NCBI RefSeq assembly: GCF_024355225.1
Contig: NZ_VCNH01000008.1
Location: 2,914,001-2,978,000 of the forward strand
Reading direction: 5' to 3'
Source: Roseovarius sp. M141
Lineage (GTDB): Bacteria; Pseudomonadota; Alphaproteobacteria; Rhodobacterales; Rhodobacteraceae
DNA length: 64,000 nt
Part shown: piece after piece, positions 16,519 to 25,774 of the stretch
Layout of the letters: every line of letters begins with the position of its first letter
Position numbering within the stretch: the stretch's first letter is position 1
Program-made: the position numbers and the translations under genes
Notes under the pieces: generated by a model
Told to the model about the DNA's origin: nothing
The model's database searches: none
What the model saw: only the letters and a program-made list of their open reading frames with translations

Positions 16519-17220
16519 TTGGAGGTTATCCGGAATATGCTGTCGGACACGCCTCTCTCGTGTCGCAAACTCGCCGCGCGTCTCGGACTTACAAAAGATA
16601 CGATATGGCGGTGGCGGATGATTATTCTGGAATCACTTGCAGAGGCTTGCGACAAGGATTTTAGCGGCGTTGTGGAGGTCGATGAGACCTATCAGCGAGA
16701 AAGCCGGAAAGGCTCTCGTGAGTGGGCAAATCACGCGGCTAACTCCAACCAGTATCCCGCTCCACCTCGGCCGCCGTGGTATGTTTATCGCAGCGGACGG
16801 ATCAAGATGGCGCGCGGCCTCTCGCAGTGGCAGATCCCCTTGCTGACTGTGATGGATCGGGGCGGCAGGCGTCTCTTCGCACCGATCGCAAACCGCCGAA
16901 ACCGGACAATCGAAATCGCCCTGGCACCGATCATTCCAGATGATGCGGTGCTATGTAGCGATGGCTTGAGACCATATCGCTCTTTCTGCAAAAAGCACAG
17001 CCTCACACACTACGAGGTCTCGAACAAACTTGGGAAACGGGTTGTCGCCGGCGCGTTCCACATCCAGAACGTCAATGCGTTGCACGCGCGATACGATGCT
17101 TTCATTCGACCGTTCTGCGGACCAGCGACGAAATATCTCTACCGCTATCTGCGCTGGTTCCTCCTTCGCGCCAAAATCAAGCCCGAAGCCGCCTTTCAGA
17201 GCATCCTCGCAGCAACCTGA
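16519..17220 (+). pseudogene. IS1595-family (ISXO2-like) transposase, N-terminally truncated
   Basis: A 233-codon frame carrying an ISXO2-like DDE domain: VEVDETYQRESRKGSREW (first acidic residue), VLCSDGLRPYRSFCKKH (second) and AFHIQNVNALHARYDAFIRP (third-motif region), ending KPEAAFQSILAAT. The zinc ribbon with two CxxC pairs that begins IS1595 transposases is absent. The frame begins right at the junction with the IS3 orfA remnant. It is a different subgroup from the element at 44.8 kb (different sequence throughout). Probably inactive. Confidence 0.7.
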
Positions 17221-17461
17221 TCAGGAGATCTGAACATTCCCAACACGATATAGCGACACATCCTAAAAAAATGCACCGGCCCGCAGATTTTTCCTTCGTG
17301 CCGGAGCAAAACGACCAATGTTCTCGTTACCAGCGCCACACACCAGCCATTGAAACGGCCAGGAGGAGACCTACGGACAAAGAACCCTTCCCGCCATGCA
17401 CGGACATGACGCCGATGAATCAGGCAAACCACCGTTCTCGCATGCAAAAAGGGAGACCACC

Positions 17462-17815
17462 ATGCAAAACACCACCATCGTCATCGACACCGAGCAGGTC
17501 CGCTATGATGCGGTCGCCGAAACGCAAAAGCACCTCCGCCAGCACGGAGCAAGCTTGTGCGATCTTCTCGACGCGCTCGACGATCCCGCAGGGTTCGAGG
17601 CCTTCTGCGCGCTTCACGCGATGCTTGCGGCACCGTTTCCGGATGCCGATACAGTCAAGGTCGCGCTGCGCGATATCCGGCGCATCATCGCCGCGCAATC
17701 GGCGTCGTCGCTCGAGCGGATTTCGCGCGAGCGCAACCTCTACGCAGCGGAAGCCGCGCATTGGCATGGTGCGCGGTTGAGCGATCTGATCGCGCGGTTT
17801 CGACATGTCGGATAG
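17462..17815 (+). CDS. Hypothetical protein (117 aa)
   Basis: A 117-residue protein starting MQNTTIVIDTEQVRYDAVAE, with GGGAGACC before the ATG. It is predicted mostly helical (CDLLDALDDPAGFEAFCALH and RISRERNLYAAEAAHWHGAR), without membrane segment or signal peptide. I do not recognise the family. The open frame extends upstream to 17396 without support. It overlaps the next gene by 11 bases, so the two form a pair. It sits between the IS nest and the tniQ/tniB transposon, so it may be accessory cargo. Confidence 0.6.
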   Translation: MQNTTIVIDTEQVRYDAVAETQKHLRQHGASLCDLLDALDDPAGFEAFCALHAMLAAPFPDADTVKVALRDIRRIIAAQSASSLERISRERNLYAAEAAHWHGARLSDLIARFRHVG

Positions 17816-18194
17816 GCGCATGTCGCCCTGCGCATGGGAAGCGCAAGGGCTGGATGAGGATCCGCATTCTGCACATCTGACGCAGGACATCTGCGATGTG
17901 ACTGCCTGGCTTTGTGTGAAATATCATGTCCCGTCGATCCGGCTCTGGCTGTACCGACATCGATGGCAGCGGGGTCGACAGATTACGGGTGTTCATGCGC
18001 TTGCTTGTCACGAAAAACCTCTCCGCATCCTTTCCGGTGCCGAGGCGGCATTCCTCGCGATTGGCTACGAGCTTCGGGATACCGGCGGGGAAATCCTCGT
18101 CCATCCCCTTTTCGAAGCCGATCTCTCCCAGCACCAAGTTTTGCGGGCCTACGCCCGGATTGAGGCTGCCTTGCGACTGTCTCGTCTCTCGTAA
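17805..18194 (+). CDS. Hypothetical protein (129 aa)
   Basis: A 129-residue protein starting MSDRRMSPCAWEAQGLDEDP. It has a mixed alpha/beta composition (ICDVTAWLCVKYHVPSIRLW, then ALACHEKPLRILSGAEAAFL and ELRDTGGEILVHPLFEADLS). No family is recognised; there are no membrane helices. Translation is probably coupled to the upstream 117-aa gene through an 11-base overlap. A strong terminator follows at 18213-18240, closing this two-gene unit. Confidence 0.6.
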   Translation: MSDRRMSPCAWEAQGLDEDPHSAHLTQDICDVTAWLCVKYHVPSIRLWLYRHRWQRGRQITGVHALACHEKPLRILSGAEAAFLAIGYELRDTGGEILVHPLFEADLSQHQVLRAYARIEAALRLSRLS

Positions 18195-18212
18195 ATCCAT
18201 CAGAAACCAATG

Positions 18213-18240
18213 AAAGGGCGGCGCGAGCCGCCCTTTTTTT
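18213..18240 (+). terminator. Rho-independent terminator of the two-gene unit
   Basis: AAAGGGCGGC and GCCGCCCTTT form a stem with a four-base loop, and seven T residues follow. It lies 19 bases after the stop codon at 18194. Confidence 0.9.
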
Positions 18241-18758
18241 GTTCGATCATCACTCACCGACGACTCTCAACACATTCGCCGGGCGTAACCGTATCAGTTC
18301 ACGTCCTTGTCGATCTTGTCCTGATCGTAAACCCAGCGACAGCACGATAAACCTGTGACGTGCCCTGGCGCTGCCTCGTCAATCTATCCGAAAAATTCCA
18401 TTGAAACGTTTTGGTCTGACGTCTTCGGGACCCATATCCCGTGGGACAGAGTCGAACCTTCGTTCGCACTCAATCGACTGAAATATCGGCGGAATCGGGC
18501 GTTACCGCCCGATTGACCCTTTTTGCTTGCAAAATAGACACTTTAGCCCGGCCAGTGGCTAATAATTGGTAGTCAGAACATAATACTGTCGATGCGGGCA
18601 TAGTTATGCCAGGCTTATCTCAACCGCCAAATTTAACAATTAAATTTCAGGAACTTAACTGCACCCCGAAATGGCGAACCTGAAAACGGCGGTCGCCATT
18701 GCCATGTGGTCGGGCCAAGTTTTGCCACCGAATGCAGGGGGTCCTCGTTCATATCGCA
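18241..18758. other. Non-coding stretch, possibly a transposon end
   Basis: About 520 bases without a supported gene. The AT-rich part (18530-18660) and an imperfect palindrome around 18671-18700 (ATGGCGA ... TCGCCAT) could belong to the end of the tniQ/tniB transposon, but I found no matching inverted repeat on the other side. Confidence 0.4.
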
Positions 18759-18788
18759 CAAAAAAGGCCGCCCCGAAGGGCGGCCTGC
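18759..18788 (-). terminator. Rho-independent terminator downstream of tniQ
   Basis: On the minus strand GGCCGCCC ... GGGCGGCC forms a stem with a four-base loop and is followed by six or more T residues. It lies about 23 bases beyond the tniQ stop codon at 18811. Confidence 0.88.
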
Positions 18789-18810
18789 GTATCGTCATGG
18801 AAAGTAGTTT

Positions 18811-20643
18811 TTAGAGATCTCCTCGGCGGAACACTTTCGCTTTCAGAATATGCCGATTCATAATCGGTTCGATGCCTAACTTGGTGAGCTTCACCCCAAC
18901 AGACTTCGTGCTGGTGCCTGCATCATCCGCCAGTTCCTGAAGAGTGACATACTCTTCGCAAAACCTTTCCACCTCGTCTCTGGCATAGCAAAAACGGATT
19001 GTGCCTCGCGCGTTGGATACTTCGATACCTTGGAGGAAAGGCTGACCTGTTGGAGAAAAATTCGTGCGGAGATGTTCGATTGCTGTTGAAGGAATTCCAA
19101 TGATTTTTGCCGCATCTTTCGGAGACAGGCCTTGCTCTGAAATCACTTCTTGCGCGGCAGGCCGGATCTCCTCCGGGCGGACGAAAACCGAGCGGAACCG
19201 CAATTCTTCACAGCCGGTTTCGACAGTGGCGAGCCGTCCGTCCAAAACAAGCCGAACGATGTCTGCAACGGGCACCCGAGCAACTTCCGATGCCTCGATG
19301 GTATTTACCATGCCTGCGCTCGGCTCCTGCACAGGCTTGCCGGCAGCACGAAAGCGAACCAGAAAATCATCAAGGTCATCGTTGGCGACATTCGTCATCA
19401 CTCCAGACTTGATGGACGGATCGTTTGACAGCTTCTTCAGGATCCCAGTTCTGACCATCATTTGCGCCTGTGTTCGGTTGCAGTTCAGGTAACCTGGAAT
19501 CGATTTCGTCGGCGTGGAGTTATTGATCCTGTGGGCAAGCGCTTCACCTTCAACAGCATCAAAAGTCCGCCTGATTTCGATCTGCTCCGGATCTCCCTCC
19601 GCGATCACCCCTGCTTGGACCAGCGCCCTGTTCAGCGTCTTTTGGTGGATACCGCTAACTTTGGACAGGCTCGCCACGTTATGGCGCTTCCGATGTGCTA
19701 CCTTGCCATCCAACAATTCCGAGCCGGGCTCAACAGGCAAGTGCTCGATGATAAAGTCCCGAACAACATCCTTGAGGGGGCCTGCATCCCGATTTGAATT
19801 GTTAGACCGCAACGAAATATAGATTTCGCCCAAAGCAGTACGCACGCCACCGAAACGGTTTTCCTTCGTGGCATCCTGCACGATTTCGTCCAGGATGCTG
19901 TAAATTCCGTCCAGCCCCTGAGATGCCGCCTCAAAGCCAGCGGCCTCCGCCTCGTTCAACTTCTGGATCGTCATACTGCTAATGCTTGCGAAAGCTCCAT
20001 GGATCCGATGAAGACCCAACCGCTGACAAGTCTTTGCGGCCTGATCGACATCCTGGGCATCCAACCAACAGGGACCTGATTTTCCGGACAGCCGATCAAC
20101 GACATAGCTCTGCAGCCCCGACACTGAAGCTTCGTCAGCGGCCTTAATCTGCGCAGCAAGGTCCTGATCAGATGGCGCGACTATATTCATATCCTGAAAT
20201 CGCCCGGGATATCCGGCGCTTTTGCGCTGAGTGAGGAAAATGCCATGGCGCGGACACACACGGACAGGCGCGAACATCCAGGACAAGCGCCCTACCCTCT
20301 CGCCATTTGGCTCCTCGGTTCTATCATCAAGCAAACACGCCGGGCAGTATGTGGTATGATTGCGCGTCATAAACTTGGTGCCAAAGGTTTCACCTTTGTA
20401 GGTCAACATATGATCCCCAGCATACTGTGGCCCACAGGCCATTATCTGAGCACTCGGAACGCCGGTCAGATTTGACAGGCGATCCACCTTTGGAATGTTC
20501 AGGCCCATTACATCTGCTTGTGAAATCTCGACCATTTTGAGAAAGTCCGCACAGGTCATGCCCGTGTGGAACCGGGCGACGCGGGCACACCAAGAAACGG
20601 TTGTTTCATCAGTATATGGGGGCAAGACTGGAAGCATGGGCAT
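18811..20643 (-). CDS. tniQ: TniQ-family transposition/targeting protein
   Basis: About 610 residues starting MPMLPVLPPYTDETTVSWCA, a typical TniQ opening (L-P ... P-x-x-D-E ... S-W-x-A-R). The zinc-binding pairs are YCPACLLDD and VCPRHGIFL, near residues 100-140. The long C-terminal half contains several HTH-like segments (LSKVSGIHQKTLNRALVQAG and EVISEQGLSPKDAAKIIGIP), resembling TnsD-like target selectors. The ATG at 20643 lies four bases after the tniB stop, with GGAGAGG upstream. TniQ and TnsD work with the transposase and TniB/TnsC ATPase to choose insertion sites. The partner transposase is missing nearby. Confidence 0.85.
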   Translation of the reverse strand: MPMLPVLPPYTDETTVSWCARVARFHTGMTCADFLKMVEISQADVMGLNIPKVDRLSNLTGVPSAQIMACGPQYAGDHMLTYKGETFGTKFMTRNHTTYCPACLLDDRTEEPNGERVGRLSWMFAPVRVCPRHGIFLTQRKSAGYPGRFQDMNIVAPSDQDLAAQIKAADEASVSGLQSYVVDRLSGKSGPCWLDAQDVDQAAKTCQRLGLHRIHGAFASISSMTIQKLNEAEAAGFEAASQGLDGIYSILDEIVQDATKENRFGGVRTALGEIYISLRSNNSNRDAGPLKDVVRDFIIEHLPVEPGSELLDGKVAHRKRHNVASLSKVSGIHQKTLNRALVQAGVIAEGDPEQIEIRRTFDAVEGEALAHRINNSTPTKSIPGYLNCNRTQAQMMVRTGILKKLSNDPSIKSGVMTNVANDDLDDFLVRFRAAGKPVQEPSAGMVNTIEASEVARVPVADIVRLVLDGRLATVETGCEELRFRSVFVRPEEIRPAAQEVISEQGLSPKDAAKIIGIPSTAIEHLRTNFSPTGQPFLQGIEVSNARGTIRFCYARDEVERFCEEYVTLQELADDAGTSTKSVGVKLTKLGIEPIMNRHILKAKVFRRGDL

Positions 20644-20647
20644 ATCT

Positions 20648-21640
20648 TCAAACCCTCTCCAGCTTTTTCTTTTGCCGCTTTGTGCGCGCCTCGTCGTATT
20701 CTTCGGCACCCGTATCAAGATGTATCGATAGCCAATGGTCACTGAGAAAGACGTTGGCGCTTGGATCGCATCCTTCCTGCATCGCCCAAGCTTCGGAGAA
20801 GTGATCGACCGTCAGGGTCTTATCGCCCTCCCAAAGTGCACATTCTATAGCGTTGATGATCGTATCAATACCACGGCCGAATCGGTGACGGCTTGCAGTT
20901 ATCAGGCGAGCCATGACATCGGTATCAACGCGCGCCTTGATGGCGGCTTCATTGCAATAGTATTCGACCAGAGAGATCAGACCAGCTTCGTCCACTCCAT
21001 GTTGGAGGTTGGACGGCATGATTTTCGTGAAGCGCCGGGAGACCTGAGGATCGAATGCAGCGACCTCTCCCAACCGCCGGGTCCCACTTAAGACCGGGAT
21101 GACAGCATTATCGCCCTGCATGAGCGATTTGATCATGCGCAGCGAATTTTCGGTTTCATTGGCCGACCGCGCCATGATGAGGTCCTGCGCCTCATCTAGC
21201 CAGAGAACACGGATCCCAGCGACCCTCAGCCTCTGTCTGACAGTCGCCCAGATCTCCCCCTCTGTAGTTTTGGGAGACAGACCTTCCAAGCCAAGGGCGG
21301 CGAGAATGGCAAACCCAACGCTTTTCAGCGTCGCGGGGCTCGGTACCTGAATTTCAAGATAGCGAGGCTCGCCAGTCTCAGGGTTTTGCGCCAGAAACTC
21401 CGCTTCTTTAAGAACCGTGCGGACGGCAGTTGTCTTGCCTCCCCCGGGTTCCTCGATAAGAATAACACCACGGGTTTCCTGCCCTGCTGTGTAGCGACAG
21501 GGCACTGACGTCAGTTGTCCCTCGCTATTGACTTCGAACAAGCGATAGAGGTGCTTCTTGAGCTGGTGGTCGCGTTCAGTGGGCATGTGGATTTGACGCA
21601 GTTTTTGAATTTGCGCTGCTGCATTGGTTGAAACGTTCAT
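20648..21640 (-). CDS. tniB: TniB-family ATPase of a Tn5053/Tn7-like transposon
   Basis: A 330-residue AAA+ protein. The Walker A motif is VILIEEPGGGKTTAV, Walker B is GIRVLWLDEAQDLIMA, and sensor-1 type NAVIPVLSGTRRLGE follows. An arginine-rich region comes next (QVSRRFTKIMPSN). This matches TniB/TnsC ATPases, which form filaments on target DNA and activate the transposase. It precedes tniQ in the same operon with a four-base gap. A small frame ending at 21643 lies just upstream, where tniA would normally be. Confidence 0.88.
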   Translation of the reverse strand: MNVSTNAAAQIQKLRQIHMPTERDHQLKKHLYRLFEVNSEGQLTSVPCRYTAGQETRGVILIEEPGGGKTTAVRTVLKEAEFLAQNPETGEPRYLEIQVPSPATLKSVGFAILAALGLEGLSPKTTEGEIWATVRQRLRVAGIRVLWLDEAQDLIMARSANETENSLRMIKSLMQGDNAVIPVLSGTRRLGEVAAFDPQVSRRFTKIMPSNLQHGVDEAGLISLVEYYCNEAAIKARVDTDVMARLITASRHRFGRGIDTIINAIECALWEGDKTLTVDHFSEAWAMQEGCDPSANVFLSDHWLSIHLDTGAEEYDEARTKRQKKKLERV

Positions 21641-21642
21641 GA

Positions 21643-21903
21643 CTATGCTCCCGAAAATTGCGTTGCGATTGATGCGATGGTACGCATTGCGAGAATTTCA
21701 TTTGCCATTCTGAGGTCCTCCGAACGGATGTTTTGCAAAAAGCCGGCGCCAGCACGTCGGCGGGTAACCGGTTCGTTTTCGGAATGTGCTTTCATTGTTC
21801 TCACGCCGGAAACGGCTTGACGCCACGTCATTCTGCTTTCTGTCGTCGAGTGCGCCAAGGTGCTGGCACAGTCACGGTCCAATTGAAGAGTATCGCAATT
21901 CAT
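21643..21903 (-). pseudogene. Possible tniA 3' remnant or small hypothetical protein
   Basis: An 86-codon minus-strand frame ending TIASIATQFSGA, with its TAG two bases before the tniB ATG. In Tn5053-like operons tniA ends immediately before tniB, so this may be the tail of the lost transposase gene. The sequence (ENEPVTRRRAGAGFLQNIRS) is basic and helical but contains no catalytic motif, so the assignment rests on position alone. No transposase core can be read in any frame further upstream. Confidence 0.35.
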
Positions 21904-22288
21904 TCAGTCGCTTGCGGACTTCCCGCCTCCAACTTCAGGGTGCGGTCAATATTTGGACGATTGCGATTATTTCTGAGTCCCGCAGCAGCCAAGCACCTGT
22001 CTTCCGACTTCAACGAGAAGATTGGCCATTTTTCCGTGAGGCGAAGTAAAAACTGGATGGCCGGGCGATTTTTTTCTCACAGCAAGCATGCCGGCGAGAA
22101 GACTCGGCCTGTCTGTTGCCTTCGCGAACAATCCGGAAATTGCGACCAAAGGCATGAGTACGGCTCGCATCACCACCTACGAAGGTTGGTGAAGAGCAAT
22201 TTTTGGGCTTTGAAAGAGCTACAGTGGCTATAGACTCAAGATGACATTAGATTTCCGGATCGCCTTCCATGATGGAGCGGCTTTCATC
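21904..22288. other. Non-coding stretch upstream of the tni genes
   Basis: About 385 bases between the tni remnant and the LuxR-type regulator gene. No supported gene, RNA or terminator was seen. A transposon end and the tni promoter should lie here if the element was once complete; no inverted repeat matching the 18.2-18.8 kb side was found by eye. Confidence 0.35.
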
Positions 22289-23353
22289 TCATTCCGACTG
22301 TATCATCATCGGGCCAGCGAGGATCAGGGCGATCAAATCGGCCTGCCGGTTAGTGCCGGTTTTCTGGAACAGGTTGCGCATGTGGAATGAGATCGTCGTC
22401 TGCGACACGCCTAGCTCCGCTGCGACATCAGCCGCACGAGTGCTGTGGGCGAGCGCTCCGGCAACCCGCGCTTCAGTCGGAGTCAGGCCAAACAGGTCCA
22501 TCAGGAGCGTATCTGGAACGCGTTTCCGCTGGTCCGGAGCAGAAAGAAACAGCGCGACATGAGGTTGATCCGGTGGCGCGCCTCCTGCCACGGCCAGTGA
22601 GCAGAAAAGCACCGGGACGGATCTGGCATCCTGGGGTCGGTGCAGCATCACGCCGACGACAGTCTCGTTTCCGGCCTTCGCAGTGTCTAGCGTCTCACGC
22701 AGGGCGCGTTGCAATTCTCGATCACACAGTGGATCGGGGGAGCTCAACACGTCAGGCCCCGTCTGGATGAAGTCCGGGTCGGCGCTCATTTCATGAGCGG
22801 CGCGATTGATATGAACCGGCCTCCCGCGCCCGTCAAGCAAGACAACTCCGAGCGAGATGAGGTCGAGGGCGGCTTCGACCCCGCCGCTTACATCGCCACC
22901 GGACAATCCCGGCAGCGCTTGGCGCAGCGTTTTCATCTCGCCCTCATGGCGGCTTCGGATACGGTCAACCTGGCGCAGTCGGGCCGCAATGGTGGCCAGC
23001 ATCAGGTCGTAATCAACAGGTTTGACCAGATAATCGTCAGCCCCCTGCCGTTTGCCCTCGATGACCTCGCGGGGATCCGACAAGGCGGTCAGAAAGACGA
23101 ATGGCGTGGCGCTCAGTTCAGGGCGCTCGGCGCGCAACCGGCGCAAGACATCATATCCGTCCAGACCGGGCATGGTTATATCACAGAGCAACAAATCGGG
23201 CGCGGTTCCGGCCAATAGGCCCAGTGCCGTCTGACCGTCTTTTGCGGCCAAGGTGCGATACCCGGCTTCCTGCAATTCTTCGACGAGATCGCGCCGCAGC
23301 GCCTCTTCGTCCTCGATCACCATGATCAGGGCGGAACCGGCGTCTCGCATCAT
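22289..23353 (-). CDS. Response regulator with receiver, PAS-like and LuxR HTH domains
   Basis: About 354 residues. The receiver domain has the acidic pocket (IMVIEDEEALRRDL), phospho-acceptor Asp (LLLCDITMPGLDGYDV) and conserved Lys (DDYLVKPVDYDLML). A PAS-like middle region follows (LISLGVVLLDGRGRPVHINR). The C-terminal LuxR/GerE helix-turn-helix is LTPTEARVAGALAHSTRAAD then VSQTTISFHMRNLFQKTGTN. The ATG at 23353 overlaps the kinase stop as ATGA, so the pair is translationally coupled; an in-frame ATG at 23371 is possible. It is the output of the kinase encoded directly upstream. Confidence 0.88.
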   Translation of the reverse strand: MMRDAGSALIMVIEDEEALRRDLVEELQEAGYRTLAAKDGQTALGLLAGTAPDLLLCDITMPGLDGYDVLRRLRAERPELSATPFVFLTALSDPREVIEGKRQGADDYLVKPVDYDLMLATIAARLRQVDRIRSRHEGEMKTLRQALPGLSGGDVSGGVEAALDLISLGVVLLDGRGRPVHINRAAHEMSADPDFIQTGPDVLSSPDPLCDRELQRALRETLDTAKAGNETVVGVMLHRPQDARSVPVLFCSLAVAGGAPPDQPHVALFLSAPDQRKRVPDTLLMDLFGLTPTEARVAGALAHSTRAADVAAELGVSQTTISFHMRNLFQKTGTNRQADLIALILAGPMMIQSE

Positions 23354-25116
23354 GTCTGGCCTACTTTGCATCGAGGCAGCGTCACGCGAAAAGTCACGCC
23401 GTCGTCATCGGGTAGCAAGGTGACGTCACCGCCTTGCATGCGTGCCAGGGTGCGCGCCATGAACAACCCGATGCCGGTGCCTGTGACGCCCACGCTGTTC
23501 GATCCGCGGTGATTGCGCTCGAACAGAAGCTCGCGATCTTCCGGAGGAATGGGGTTAGCAGAATTGTGAACATCACAAAAAAGGCTTTCGCCGTCGCCGT
23601 GCAGGGTTAGGGATACAGCGGTTTCAGGGGCGGCGTATTTGTCGGCGTTGGACAACAGGTTTTCCAGAATTTGTTCGGCAAGGGCCGGATCGCAGAACAC
23701 GGTGGCCTGTCCGGGGTTGGCTTGTGTGATCTCGATTGGCCGGTCCGGCGCCGCGTCGCGCTGGCGGTTGCAGACGGAATGTATGATCTCGTTTAAATCG
23801 CACTCCTCCCGGCGGGCGCCGATCTGACCCGCATCCAGTCGCGCGGCATCCAGCGTGCTGTCCACCAGCCGCGTGAGGCCGGCGATAGCATTGCGAGCGC
23901 GGCCAGCGCGTTCAGCAACTTCAAAGGAATCGGCGCGTGGGCCGCGCCGGATCAGGCGTTGCAGCGCTGAATCCGCAACCGCCAGTGGCGTGCGGAATTG
24001 ATGCGACACCATCGCTGCAAAGTTGCGGTAAAGGTCGGCCGCCGATCGTTCACGCCGGAGTGCGCTATCCAGATCACGCGTGCGCTCGGCAACCAATTCT
24101 TCCAGACGGTCGCGGTCCTCGGCGTCCTTTTGCTGAGCTGCGTGGCGGTCGGATGCGTCGTGCATGAACAGGATCGCACCAAGGATCGCACCGTCGTTGC
24201 GCATTGGAAAAAACCTCAGATCGACATGGAGCGGCGTGTCATACTCCCTGGAAAACAGGGGCTGAAGCGTCAACCGCGAGGTCTCTCCGGCAAGGGCGCG
24301 CGCTACGCCGTCCCGCACCGGCGCGATGTCGAAGAACCCAGCGACGTCGGACAGATGCCGTCCAATGGCCTGCTCTGCCGTCTGGTTCATCATCTCTGCC
24401 ATCGCATCGTTCCACAACGAGCAATTTGCATCTCTGTCCACCGCCAAGATACCTTCCCCACTGGACGAGATCAGCAGGCCAGAAAAATCCCGCTCTCGCC
24501 GCAACAAGTGATTGCGCGCGCGCGACTGCCGCAGCGCAATGACAAGCGTGACCGTCAGGATGCCGCCCGCGACCATGATCCCGATTAGCGACAGAATGTT
24601 CTGGTGTAGCTGGTTGCGGTAGGCCTCAAGCCGCCCGCCGAGTTCGTCCCATTCCGCGATCATCGACGCGTTTGCCGCCCGACCCAGCACTGCCGTAAAG
24701 GGTGCCAGCGCGGCGCGCAGTCGCGGGCCATCGCCGGACGTGAAATCGTCGATCATCGGCGCAATCGCGACAAGGGCGTCGGTCAGCCGGTCCAGATCTC
24801 TGCCAAATCCAATTTCCTCGACGAAACGGCGCTGTGGCCCGTCATTCAGTAAGGAGATCCGGCCGGATAAGATGTCGAACCAGAGTGCAAGATCTCCCTG
24901 TCCGGCTTCTCCCATTTCAGCCAGCGCAACCAAGTTGGTCAGGCGCAAGGCAGCTACGTCGCTTTGATGGAACACCCAGAGCATGTTCTGTTCCGCGCTG
25001 ACACGCATAGCGTTCTGGACGGCGAACATGCGCACAAGCGAAGACGATAGCAGAACCGCGAACACGAGGACGGTGACCAGAGGCAGGATCAACCAAAGGC
25101 GGCGGAGCTGTCTCAT
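23350..25116 (-). CDS. Membrane sensor histidine kinase with PAS domain
   Basis: About 588 residues starting MRQLRRLWLILPLVTVLVFA. It has a first membrane helix, a periplasmic helical domain (residues ~35-180), a second helix (LSLIGIMVAGGILTVTLVIA) and a PAS domain (LLISSSGEGILAVDRDANCS). The HisKA H-box is NFAAMVSHQFRTPLAVADSA. The ATPase motifs are the N box (ILENLLSNADKYAA) and G box (VTGTGIGLFMARTLARMQGG). Its ATG overlaps the upstream SUOX-fold gene stop, and its stop overlaps the regulator start. The periplasmic protein upstream is a likely sensory partner. The signal is unknown. Confidence 0.9.
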   Translation of the reverse strand: MRQLRRLWLILPLVTVLVFAVLLSSSLVRMFAVQNAMRVSAEQNMLWVFHQSDVAALRLTNLVALAEMGEAGQGDLALWFDILSGRISLLNDGPQRRFVEEIGFGRDLDRLTDALVAIAPMIDDFTSGDGPRLRAALAPFTAVLGRAANASMIAEWDELGGRLEAYRNQLHQNILSLIGIMVAGGILTVTLVIALRQSRARNHLLRRERDFSGLLISSSGEGILAVDRDANCSLWNDAMAEMMNQTAEQAIGRHLSDVAGFFDIAPVRDGVARALAGETSRLTLQPLFSREYDTPLHVDLRFFPMRNDGAILGAILFMHDASDRHAAQQKDAEDRDRLEELVAERTRDLDSALRRERSAADLYRNFAAMVSHQFRTPLAVADSALQRLIRRGPRADSFEVAERAGRARNAIAGLTRLVDSTLDAARLDAGQIGARREECDLNEIIHSVCNRQRDAAPDRPIEITQANPGQATVFCDPALAEQILENLLSNADKYAAPETAVSLTLHGDGESLFCDVHNSANPIPPEDRELLFERNHRGSNSVGVTGTGIGLFMARTLARMQGGDVTLLPDDDGVTFRVTLPRCKVGQT

Positions 25117-25589
25117 CGCACGTCGAGGCGGCGCAACTGCCAAACCCAACGATAATCATATCGGATGTCCTGCAATGCTTCGTGATCGTTGCGGGGATAT
25201 ACGATCCAGAGTGGCCCTTTATCCTCACGCACCAGCTCCTTGCCATCCATGGTAGTAGCGAGGATCACGTCATACTCGTAGAAATCGCTCATGGGGATGT
25301 CCACAGCATATTCATTCAGAGCAGTTGCCATCACCTGATCGCCCTCGGCATTCAAGCTATCCAAAAGATCCCGCATCAGAACGCCCGAGAAGGCGTGGAC
25401 GCCGTCGGTTACAACAGTCGAGGTGTTGATCGTGACAGACGGGAGGGTTTGCAACGTAGCGCGGTCCAGTGCGGCGGGCCCATCCGCTATCTGGCCGGTT
25501 ACCTCAAGGATCACATCACCTTGATCCGCCACGGCCGCTCCGCTCATCAGCATCAAACCACTCAGAGCCACTTGCGCCTGCCTCAGCAT
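25113..25589 (-). CDS. Periplasmic molybdopterin-binding (SUOX) fold protein, probable sensor partner
   Basis: About 158 residues with a signal peptide (MLRQAQVALSGLMLMSGAAV). The rest resembles the oxidoreductase molybdopterin-binding domain: DRATLQTLPSVTINTSTVVT, HAFSGVLMRDLLDSLNAEGD and LVREDKGPLWIVYPRNDHEA. The Mo-ligating Cys of true sulfite oxidases is not seen, so it may bind a small ligand without catalysis. Spacing from GGGGAG supports the ATG at 25589 rather than 25595 or a TTG at 25604. Its stop overlaps the kinase start, forming a three-gene sensory operon. Confidence 0.75.
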   Translation of the reverse strand: MLRQAQVALSGLMLMSGAAVADQGDVILEVTGQIADGPAALDRATLQTLPSVTINTSTVVTDGVHAFSGVLMRDLLDSLNAEGDQVMATALNEYAVDIPMSDFYEYDVILATTMDGKELVREDKGPLWIVYPRNDHEALQDIRYDYRWVWQLRRLDVR

Positions 25590-25774
25590 GTCCATTCTCC
25601 CCAATTGATCCGGTAGCAGTTCACCAGCACGCGCTCATTTGTGCAAACAGCTTACGTAGGGAAATCTTTGGCCGCCCCCTCTGAACGAACGGGGCGGATT
25701 GCGGTCAGGTCATGTGAACATGCCACCCAAGTCCGCAAATGACGCGAGCGGCATCGGACGGTCGGAGAGAGCGA

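Noticed and set aside
18241..22288. CRISPR-associated transposon
   Set aside because: tniB and tniQ are present, but there is no Cas effector or array anywhere in the window, and the transposase is missing.
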